From: Amycolatopsis bartoniae
GTDB taxonomy: Bacteria > Actinomycetota > Actinomycetes > Mycobacteriales > Pseudonocardiaceae
Reading direction: 5' to 3'
Assembly: GCF_014191255.1 (NCBI RefSeq)
Contig: NZ_JACHWH010000009.1
Span: forward strand, 1-64,000
Length of the DNA: 64,000 nt
In this document: in pieces, positions 33,594 through 40,475 of the stretch
How positions within the stretch are numbered: position 1 is the first letter of the stretch
Layout of the letters: each line of letters opens with the position of its first letter
Made by a program: the position numbers and the translations under genes
The notes under the pieces: model-generated
Seen by the model: the letters and a program-made list of their open reading frames with translations, nothing else
Database searches by the model: none
Told to the model about the DNA's origin: nothing

Positions 33594-34208
33594 ATGACGA
33601 CCGCACCGCCCGCACGGGCCGCCAAGCGCGGCAGGCCGGGCTACGACCTCGAGTCACTGCTGGCCGTCGCCGTGAAGCTGTTCAACGAGCGCGGGTACGA
33701 CGGCACCAGCATGGAGGACCTCTCGCGCAAGCTCGGCATCACGAAGTCCGCGATCTACCACCACGTGCCGAGCAAGCAGGAGCTGCTGCGCCTGTCGGTG
33801 AACCGCGCGCTCGACGCGTTGTTCGAGCTGGTGGCGGAGCTGGAGTCGGTCGAGGGCCGGGCGGTGGAGCGGCTGGAGCACCTCGTGCGCGGCAGCGTGG
33901 TGGTGCTCGTGGAGCGGCTGCCGTTCGTCACGCTGCTGCTGCGGGTGCGCGGGAACACGAAGGTGGAACGGGACGCGCTCGCCCGGCGCCGCGAGTTCGA
34001 CCGAATCGTCTCGGAGCTGGTCACACAGGCCGTCGAGGAGGGCGACCTGCGCACGGACATCGACCCGGCGACGGCAGCGCGCCTGCTGTTCGGGATGGTG
34101 AACTCGCTCATCGAGTGGTACCGCCCGCGCGGCGGCGCGGGCGCGGACGCGGTGGCGGACGCGGTGGCGTCGATGGCCTTCGACGGCCTGCGCGTGCGGG
34201 AGAGCTGA
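33594..34208 (+). CDS. TetR family regulator, probable phenylacetate repressor (PaaR-like)
   Basis: 204-residue regulator. The helix-turn-helix is in GTSMEDLSRKLGITKSAIYHH (about 38-58), followed by a helical ligand domain. It is 23 bases downstream of the ligase gene and co-directional, the usual actinobacterial place for the TetR-type PaaR that responds to phenylacetyl-CoA. It probably binds the two operator-like sites at 31732-31805. A strong hairpin closes the unit directly after its stop. Confidence 0.85.
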   Translation: MTTAPPARAAKRGRPGYDLESLLAVAVKLFNERGYDGTSMEDLSRKLGITKSAIYHHVPSKQELLRLSVNRALDALFELVAELESVEGRAVERLEHLVRGSVVVLVERLPFVTLLLRVRGNTKVERDALARRREFDRIVSELVTQAVEEGDLRTDIDPATAARLLFGMVNSLIEWYRPRGGAGADAVADAVASMAFDGLRVRES

Positions 34209-34212
34209 AAAC

Positions 34213-34243
34213 GCCCCGCCCCCGCGTCGCGGGAGCGGGGCGC
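34213..34243. terminator. Rho-independent-like hairpin between TetR and CsbD genes
   Basis: CGCCCCGC (34213-34220) pairs with GCGGGGCG (34236-34243), extended inward by CCCGCG/CGCGGG around a TCG-like loop. It starts five bases after the TetR stop and ends ten bases before the CsbD stop, so it can serve both convergent genes. There is no T-tract, as is usual in actinobacteria. Confidence 0.8.
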
Positions 34244-34253
34244 AGCCGGGCGG

Positions 34254-34439
34254 TTACTTGTCGAAGACGTTCTTAGCCGCGTCCTTGAGCTTTTCGCCGG
34301 CCTGCTTCACGTTGCCCTTGCCCTGATCGGCCTTGCCCTCGGCCTGCCACTGCTCGTTGTCGGTGGCGTTGCCGAGCCCCTCCTTGGCCTTGCCCTTGAG
34401 CTCCTCGGTCTTGTTGCTCAGCTTGTCGTCGCTGCTCAT
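34254..34439 (-). CDS. CsbD family stress protein
   Basis: 61-residue hydrophilic, lysine- and glutamate-rich protein with the CsbD repeat pattern KTEELKGKAKEGLGNATDN and KGNVKQAGEKLKDA. CsbD-like proteins are general-stress proteins of unknown mechanism. ATG 34437-34439 follows an AAAGGAGG site, so upstream in-frame codons are not used. It is monocistronic with its own terminator. Confidence 0.93.
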   Translation of the reverse strand: MSSDDKLSNKTEELKGKAKEGLGNATDNEQWQAEGKADQGKGNVKQAGEKLKDAAKNVFDK

Positions 34440-34510
34440 GGCGCCTCCTTTCGGGTCGTGGGTCGAATACCCCGACCGGGGGACGGGAAACACGGACAAT
34501 TTCTTCAGTC

Positions 34511-34526
34511 AAAACTGGACAGTTTT
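34511..34526. promoter_or_regulatory. Perfect 16-bp palindrome before the MarR-MFS operon
   Basis: AAAACTGGACAGTTTT has 7-bp arms around GA and lies 17 bases before the MarR start, in an A/T-rich pocket between the CsbD and MarR genes. It is the likely MarR autoregulatory operator. Confidence 0.75.
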
Positions 34527-34542
34527 AGCTGAAGGATTTACC

Positions 34543-34995
34543 GTGGGTGACATGGCAGACGAAGGCATCGCACCGTCGGCGCTGGCCGCGGCGCAGGAGG
34601 TACGGGCGGTGATCGGGCGGGTGCGGCGGCGCATCCGGGAAGCGACGCGCGGTGAGGACCTCACCCCGTCCCAGACCGCCGTGGTCACGCGGCTGGACCG
34701 CGACGGGCCGATGTCCGCGAGCGACCTCGCGGCGGCCGAGCGCGTGCGCCCGCAGTCGATGGCGGCGTGGCTCTCCGCGCTCGACGAGCACGGCTGGATC
34801 GAGCGGCGGCCCGACCCGGACGACGGCAGGCGCCAGCTGATCTCGCTCAGCGAGACGGGCCGGGCGCAGCTCACCGACGGCCGCCGCGAGCGGTCGGAGT
34901 GGCTGGCCCGCGTCCTGAACGACGAGTACAGCGAGCAGGAGCGACAGCAGATCCTCGACGCGATGGCGCTCCTCGACCGGCTCACCCGGTCATGA
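34543..34995 (+). CDS. MarR family transcriptional regulator
   Basis: 150-residue winged-helix regulator. LTPSQTAVVTRLDRDGPMSASDLAAAERV is the start of the DNA-binding domain, DGRRQLISLSETG the wing, and a C-terminal dimer helix follows. GTG 34543 is chosen because AAGGA lies six bases upstream; ATG 34552 has poorer spacing. Its stop overlaps the MFS start (ATGA), so regulator and exporter are coupled. It probably represses its own operon through the 16-bp palindrome and is released by a phenolic or drug-like ligand. Confidence 0.9.
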   Translation: MGDMADEGIAPSALAAAQEVRAVIGRVRRRIREATRGEDLTPSQTAVVTRLDRDGPMSASDLAAAERVRPQSMAAWLSALDEHGWIERRPDPDDGRRQLISLSETGRAQLTDGRRERSEWLARVLNDEYSEQERQQILDAMALLDRLTRS

Positions 34996-36353
34996 CCGCG
35001 CCGTTCGACCGCAGGCTCATCGCGCCGATGGTCCTCGGCACGATCCTCAACCCGGTCAACTCCTCGATGATCGCGGTCGCGCTGGTGCCGATCGGCCTCG
35101 CGCTCGGCGCGCCGCCCGGGCAGACCGCGTGGCTGGTGTCGGGGCTGTACCTCGCGACCTCCGTCGGGCAGCCGGTGGTGGGACGGCTCGTCGACACCTA
35201 CGGCCCGCGCCCATTGTTCCTCGCCGGCACCGCGCTGGCCGGGGTCGCGGGCCTGCTCGGCACGTTGTCACCGTCCCTGCCGGTCCTGGTTGTCGCGCGC
35301 GTGCTGCTCGGGTTCGGCACCTGCGCGGGCTATCCCGCCGCGATGTACCTCATCCGCAGCGAAGCGCGCCGCACCGGGCAGGACAGCCCGTCGGGCGTGC
35401 TGACGGCGCTCGCCGTGTCCGCGCAGACGGTCGCCGTCGTCGGGCCGACGCTGGGCGGGCTGCTGATCGGCGCGGGTGGCTGGCGCACGGTGTTCGCGAT
35501 CAACATCCCGCTGTCGGTGGCGTGCGTGGTGCTCGGCGCGCTGCGCCTGCCCCGCACCCCGCGCGAATCCGACCGGCCGCGCCTGGACGTGCCAGGGATC
35601 CTGCTGTTCGCGGCGATGCTGACCCTGCTGCTGTTGTTCCTGATGGACCTCAAGGCCGGGCACTGGTACCTGCCGGTGCTGGTCGTCGCGGCGGGCGCGG
35701 CGTTCGCCGTGCGGGAGCTGCGCGTGCCCGAACCGTTCCTGGACCTGCGGGTGCTCGGCGGAAACGGCGCGCTGCTGGGCACGTTCGGCCGGACGCTGCT
35801 GTCGTTCGTCGTGTCGTACGCCTTCCTCTACGGGTACACGCAGTGGCTGGAGGAGTCGCACCACCTGTCGGCGTCGGCGGCCGGGCTGGTGCTGCTGCCG
35901 ATGTTCGGCACGGCGATCCTGGTGTCCGCGACGACCGGCCGCCATCCGCAGGTGCGGGGCAAGCTGCTCGTCGGGGCGGTCGTGCTGGTCGTCACGTGCG
36001 TGCTGCTGGTGCTGCTGGAGCCCACGACCCCGATCTGGCTGCTGGTGGGCGTGTCCATCGTTTCCGGTGTGCCGCAAGGACTGCTGAGCCTGGCGAACCA
36101 GAACGCGTTGTACCACCAGGCGGATCCCGAGCGGATGGGGTCTTCCGCGGGACTGCTGCGCACCTTCACCTACCTCGGCGCGATCGTCGCCTCGGCGGCG
36201 AACGGCGCGTTCCTCGCGTCCGGCGCTGACACCTCCGGGCTGCACTCGCTCTCGGAGTTCCTGATCGCGGTCGCCGCCGTACTGCTGGTGGTGACCGTGC
36301 TCGACCGGTCCCTGCGCCGCATCGGCGCGGTACGAAAGGAAAGCACGGCATGA
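34992..36353 (+). CDS. MFS transporter (drug:H+ antiporter type)
   Basis: 453-residue major facilitator with 12-14 hydrophobic segments. MFS motif A appears as GRLVDTYGPRPLFLAG (about 63-78), the antiporter motif C region as GPTLGGLLIGAGGWRTVF (about 151-168). A hydrophilic central loop has RESDRPRLDV. It likely exports a toxic or signalling compound. It is translationally coupled at both ends: ATGA with the MarR gene and ATGA with the isochorismatase-like gene. Confidence 0.92.
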   Translation: MTAPFDRRLIAPMVLGTILNPVNSSMIAVALVPIGLALGAPPGQTAWLVSGLYLATSVGQPVVGRLVDTYGPRPLFLAGTALAGVAGLLGTLSPSLPVLVVARVLLGFGTCAGYPAAMYLIRSEARRTGQDSPSGVLTALAVSAQTVAVVGPTLGGLLIGAGGWRTVFAINIPLSVACVVLGALRLPRTPRESDRPRLDVPGILLFAAMLTLLLLFLMDLKAGHWYLPVLVVAAGAAFAVRELRVPEPFLDLRVLGGNGALLGTFGRTLLSFVVSYAFLYGYTQWLEESHHLSASAAGLVLLPMFGTAILVSATTGRHPQVRGKLLVGAVVLVVTCVLLVLLEPTTPIWLLVGVSIVSGVPQGLLSLANQNALYHQADPERMGSSAGLLRTFTYLGAIVASAANGAFLASGADTSGLHSLSEFLIAVAAVLLVVTVLDRSLRRIGAVRKESTA

Positions 36354-36931
36354 CACTGACCACTGTGGACGAACGCACCGCGCTGGTGCTGATCGACCTG
36401 CAACGCGGCATCGTCGGGATCCCGACGGTCCCGCACTCGCCGGCGGAGGTGGTGTCGCGGGCTTCCGAGCTGGCCGAGGCGTTCCGCGCCCACCGGCTGC
36501 CGGTGGTGCTGGTGCGGGTCAGCGCGGCGCCGGACTGGTCGGACGCCGCGCCGGGCCGCACCGAGGCGCGCGGGCACGGCGGGAACTGGCCCGAGGGCTG
36601 GGACGAGGTGGTCGACGAGCTGCGGCGGCCCGGCGACATCGTGGTGACGAAGCGGAACTGGGGCGCGTTCTACGGCACGGACCTGGACCTGCAGTTGCGC
36701 CGCCGCGGAATGACGCAGATCGTGCTGGGCGGAATCGCGACGAGCGCGGGCGTGGAGTCCACGGCCCGCGCGGCGCACGAGCACGGCTACCACGTGACGC
36801 TGGCGACGGACGCGATGGCCGACCGCGACGAGGAGGTGCACCGGCACAGCGTGGAGCGGATCTTCCCGCGTCTCGGGGAAACGGGCACCACGGCGGAAAT
36901 CCTGGAGCTGCTGGCGAAAACCCGCCCGTGA
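36350..36931 (+). CDS. Isochorismatase-like hydrolase lacking the catalytic Cys
   Basis: 193-residue cysteine-hydrolase fold protein. The Asp is in VLIDLQRGI (about 13-21) and the Lys in VVTKRNWGAFYGT (about 98-110), as in the family. The usual nucleophile position (T-N-x-C-V) reads IATSAGVESTARAAHEHGY, so Gly replaces Cys. True isochorismatases (EntB, PhzD) also have Gly there, so hydrolysis of a vinyl ether rather than an amide is conceivable. It is third in the MarR-MFS operon, and its 3' end forms the first unit of repeat array C. Confidence 0.85.
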   Translation: MTLTTVDERTALVLIDLQRGIVGIPTVPHSPAEVVSRASELAEAFRAHRLPVVLVRVSAAPDWSDAAPGRTEARGHGGNWPEGWDEVVDELRRPGDIVVTKRNWGAFYGTDLDLQLRRRGMTQIVLGGIATSAGVESTARAAHEHGYHVTLATDAMADRDEEVHRHSVERIFPRLGETGTTAEILELLAKTRP

Positions 36932-37390
36932 CGGCGGCGGACCGGGTGGTTCACGTCCGAGCCGCCCGGCCCGACACCCCCGGTGCTACCTCCACCCGGC
37001 CGCGGCGACATGGATGCCACTGCGGAACTTCGGAATCACAGCAAACCCGCACCCGATGGCGACGGGCTGGGCGGCTCACACCGAGCCGCCCGGCCCACCT
37101 CACCGACACCCCCGGTGCTACCTCACCCAGCCGCCACCACACGGGGCGCCACAGCGGAACTTCCGCAACCACAGCAAACCCGCACCCGACGGCGGCGGCC
37201 CGGACCGCTCACACCGAGCTGCCCGCCCCCTCACCGACACCCCCGGTGCTACCTCACCCAGCCGCCACCACACGGGCGCCACAGCGGAACTTCGGAATCA
37301 CAGCAGACCCGCACCCCATGGCGGTGGGCCGAGCCGCTCACACGAGCCGCCCGGCCCACCTCACCGACACCCCCGGTGCTTCCGTGGCGT
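36917..37390 (+). repeat. Degenerate tandem array C (about 131-bp units)
   Basis: GACACCCCCGGTGCT recurs at about 36973, 37105, 37236 and 37366, giving a regular 130-132 base period, with strong conservation of AACTTCGGAATCACAGC and AAACCCGCACCCGA segments between. The first unit begins inside the isochorismatase-like gene: AAAACCCGCCCGTGACGGCG (36917-36936, containing the stop) aligns with AAACCCGCACCCGACGGCGG further on. It fills the space between convergent genes. The 70 bases after it, up to the ABC stop at 37460, hold nothing recognisable. Confidence 0.85.
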
Positions 37391-37459
37391 CACCGCCGTC
37401 GCCGCCTCGTCGAGCTGCCAGCCTCCGGGGCGACCGCCACCCTGGCTGGCGAACTCACC

Positions 37460-39328
37460 TCACTCGGCCGCGGCGAACTGCGACGAGTAGAGCCGGTGGT
37501 AGGCGCCGTGCGCGTCGAGCAGCTCCGCGTGCGTGCCCTGCTCCACGATGCGGCCCGACTCCATCACCAGGATCAGGTCGGCGTCGCGGATCGTGGACAG
37601 GCGGTGGGCGATCACGAAGCTCGTGCGGGACGAGCGCAGCGCGGCCATCGCGTGTTGCACGAGCGCCTCTGTGCGGGTGTCGACGGAGCTGGTCGCCTCG
37701 TCGAGGATCAGCAGCGCCGGCTGCGCGAGGAACGCCCGCGCGATCGTCAGCAGCTGCTTCTCCCCCGCGCTGACGTTGGTGCCCTCGTCGTCGATCACCG
37801 TGTCGTAGCCGTCGGGCAGGGTGCGCACGAACCGGTCGACGAAGGTCGCCTTCGCCGCCGCCACGATCTCCTCCTCGGTGGCCTCCGGCCTGCCGTAGGC
37901 GATGTTGTCGCGGATCGTGCCGCCGAACAGCCACGTGTCCTGCAGCACCATGCCGATCCGCGAGCGCAGGTCCTCGCGGCGCAGCTGGGTGATGTCCACG
38001 CCGTCGAGCGTGATGCGCCCGGAGTTCAGCTCGTAGAACCGCATGATCAGGTTGACCAGCGTGGTCTTCCCGGCGCCGGTGGGCCCGACGATCGCGACCG
38101 TGTGCCCCGGTTCCGCCACCAATGACAGGTCCTCGATGAGCGGCTGGTCGGGGCTGTAGGAGAAGCTGACGCCGGAGAACTCGACGCGTCCCCGCGGGTC
38201 GGCGATCTCGGCGCTCTCCGCCGGCCCCGGCTCCTGCTCCTCGGCGTCGAGCACCTCGAAGACACGCTCGGCGGACGCGACACCGGACTGCATGAGGTTC
38301 GCCATCGACGCGATCTGCGTCAACGGCTGGGTGAACTGCCGCGAGTACTGGATGAACGCCTGCACCTCGCCGAGCGTCAGCGCGCCGGAGGTGATGCGCA
38401 GCCCGCCGACCACCGCGACGACGACGTAGCTGAGGTTCGACAGGAACATCATCGCGGGCATGATCAGCCCGGACACGAACTGCGCGCCGCGTGCCGCGTC
38501 GAACAGCTCGTCGTTGCGGCGCCGGAACTCCGCCTCGGACTCGCGCTGCCTGCCGAAGACCTTCACCAGCTGGTGCCCGGTGAACGCCTCCTCGATGTGG
38601 GCGTTGAGGGCACCGGTGTTGCGCCACTGGGCGATGAACAGCTTCTGCGCGCGCTTGCCGATGAACCCCGTGATGAAGACCGACGCCGGGACCACGGCGA
38701 GCGCGATCAGCGACAGCAGCGGGGAGATCGTCAGCATCATGACGATCACGCCGATGACCGTCAGCAACGACGTCATCAGCTGGCTCAGCGTCTGCTGCAG
38801 GGTGGAGGAGATGTTGTCGATGTCGTTGGTGACGCGGGAAAGCAGCTCACCGCGCGGCTGGCCGTCGAAGTAGCGCAGGGGCAGCCGGTGCAGCTTCGCC
38901 TCGACGTCCGCGCGCAGCCCGAACACCACCCGCTGGACGACGAGGTTCAGCAGGCGGCCCTGCAGCCAGCCGAAGACGGAGCTCGCGACGTAGAACGCCA
39001 GCACCCACGTGAGGACGGTACCGAGGCGGCCGAAGTCGATGCCCGCGCCGGGAATGCCACGCAGGTGGCCGAGCACGCCGTCGAAGATGACGTCGGTGGC
39101 CTGGCCGAGCAGTTTCGGCCCGGCCACGGTGAACGCCACGCTGATGACGCCCAGCGCGACGACCGCCGCGAAGGGGACGCGCTCGGGCCGCAGCCGGGCG
39201 ACGAGCCGCCGCGCGGACGGGCCGAAGCTCTTCGCCTTGCTGACGGGCATGGCCATGCCGGGCATGCCACGGCCCATCGGCCCGCCCTGCGGCCGCGGCC
39301 CCGCGGGCCGGTTCGCGGTGGTGGTCAC
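37460..39328 (-). CDS. ABC exporter half-transporter (type IV, ATPase-permease fusion)
   Basis: 622-residue protein. A Met/Gly/Pro-rich N-terminus (MGRGMPGMAMP) precedes six membrane helices (about 45-345) and a nucleotide-binding domain. Walker A is VGPTGAGKTTL, the signature is VSAGEKQLL (the canonical SGGQ is replaced by SAGEKQ), Walker B is ALLILDEATSS, and the H-loop is in AHRLSTI. GTG 39326-39328 behind GGGGAGG is the start. With the other ABC gene upstream it should form a heterodimeric multidrug or lipid exporter. A 1.1-kb repeat array separates the pair, and the open frame through that array is not thought to be coding. Confidence 0.93.
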   Translation of the reverse strand: MTTTANRPAGPRPQGGPMGRGMPGMAMPVSKAKSFGPSARRLVARLRPERVPFAAVVALGVISVAFTVAGPKLLGQATDVIFDGVLGHLRGIPGAGIDFGRLGTVLTWVLAFYVASSVFGWLQGRLLNLVVQRVVFGLRADVEAKLHRLPLRYFDGQPRGELLSRVTNDIDNISSTLQQTLSQLMTSLLTVIGVIVMMLTISPLLSLIALAVVPASVFITGFIGKRAQKLFIAQWRNTGALNAHIEEAFTGHQLVKVFGRQRESEAEFRRRNDELFDAARGAQFVSGLIMPAMMFLSNLSYVVVAVVGGLRITSGALTLGEVQAFIQYSRQFTQPLTQIASMANLMQSGVASAERVFEVLDAEEQEPGPAESAEIADPRGRVEFSGVSFSYSPDQPLIEDLSLVAEPGHTVAIVGPTGAGKTTLVNLIMRFYELNSGRITLDGVDITQLRREDLRSRIGMVLQDTWLFGGTIRDNIAYGRPEATEEEIVAAAKATFVDRFVRTLPDGYDTVIDDEGTNVSAGEKQLLTIARAFLAQPALLILDEATSSVDTRTEALVQHAMAALRSSRTSFVIAHRLSTIRDADLILVMESGRIVEQGTHAELLDAHGAYHRLYSSQFAAAE

Positions 39329-39337
39329 GCCGCCTCC

Positions 39338-40475
39338 CCAGAGGTCGAGTGTCGGTGGATGGTCCCGCCGGGCACGCTTTTCACGCGGATCGGCGGTCGT
39401 TGCGGGGTGAGTGCTTCGTTCGGCGCGCTGTCTGGCCGGGATGGCGCTGTCGCGCGCCCGGTGTCGGACTGCCGCCCGCCTGCCGGGGGGCGAGCTGGCC
39501 GCTGGCTGAGCGCGGTGGACGCACCGCTTGCAGGGAACGTGATCCACCCGGTACCGCAGGACCACCGTGCTCGCTGGTTCGCCGCGGGTGAAGCTGGCCG
39601 CTCGCGGATCGGCGTGTGTTGCGGGGTGAGTGCTTCCTGGGAGCTCAACGCCCTCGGCGCGCCACCGGACCGGGATGGCGCTGTCGCGCGCCCGGTCCCG
39701 CCGGGCTGCCGCCCGCCTGCCGCGGGTAGGGCTGGTCGCTGGCCCGCCGCGGTAGACGCACCGCTTGCAGGGAACGCCAACCACCCGATACCGCAGGCCC
39801 ACCGTGCTCGCTGGTCCGCTGTGGGTCGAGCCGCATTCCCGCCCACCGCCGCGCGTTGCGGGGTGGGTGCTTCGTGGGAGCTCAACGCCCTCGGCGCGAC
39901 GCCGGGCCGGGATGGCGCTGTCGTGCGCCGGTTGTGGCTGGACTGCCCGCCTGCCGCGGGCACGGCTGGCCGCTGGCTGAGCGCGGTGGACGCACCGCTT
40001 GCAGGGAACGTGATCCACCCGGTACCGCAGGCCCACCGTGCTTGCTGGTTCGGCGTGTGTTGCGGGGTGGGTGCTTCGTGGGAGCTCAACGCCCTCGGCG
40101 CGACGCCGGGCCGAGATGGCGCTGTCGCACGCCGGTTGTGGCTGGACTGCCGCCCGCCTGCCGCGGGCACGGCTGGCCGCTGGCTGAGCGCGGTGAACGC
40201 ACCACTTGCACGGAGCGCCAGCCGCCCGGTGCCGCAGGCCCACCGTGCTCGCTGGCCCGTCGCGGGTGGAGTCTCGTTCCCGCCCACCGCCGCGCCTTGC
40301 GGGGTGAGTGCTTCGTTCGGCGTGCCGCCGGGCCGGGATGGCGCTGTCGCGCGCCCGGTCCCGCCGGGCTGCCGCCCGCCTGCCGTGGGGCAAGCCGCGT
40401 CGATCGGCGGGGGCCGCATGGTGGATGCCCTGCCCGTGCGGGACGGTGCCCGCCCGGGCTCCGGAACCCCGTGCC
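39338..40475 (-). repeat. Degenerate tandem array D (204-237 bp units) between two ABC genes
   Basis: TTGCGGGGTG begins units at about 39400, 39619, 39856, 40060 and 40297, spaced 219, 237, 204 and 237 bases. Conserved internal blocks are GGGAGCTCAACGCCCTCGGC, CCGGGATGGCGCTGTCG, GACGCACCGCTTGCAGGGAAC and CCGCAGGCCCACCGTGCTCG. The array is bordered by a 13-bp direct repeat, TCACGCCGCCTCC, at 39325-39337 and 40476-40488, covering the start region of one ABC gene and the stop of the other. Near the lower end, the minus strand would encode HSTSGEAA then a stop, like the genuine upstream C-terminus HSQLTPEEAA. One minus-strand frame is open throughout. Confidence 0.9.

Noticed and set aside
37460-40393. 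A 977-codon frame that would fuse array D to the ABC exporter
   Set aside because: The ABC protein has its own GTG and strong ribosome site at 39328; the upstream part is translated repeat sequence with no fold. The openness is noted but not taken as coding.
14065-40475. CRISPR array interpretation of the tandem repeats
   Set aside because: Units are 55-237 bp and degenerate, without short identical repeats and unique spacers of constant length, and there are no cas genes.
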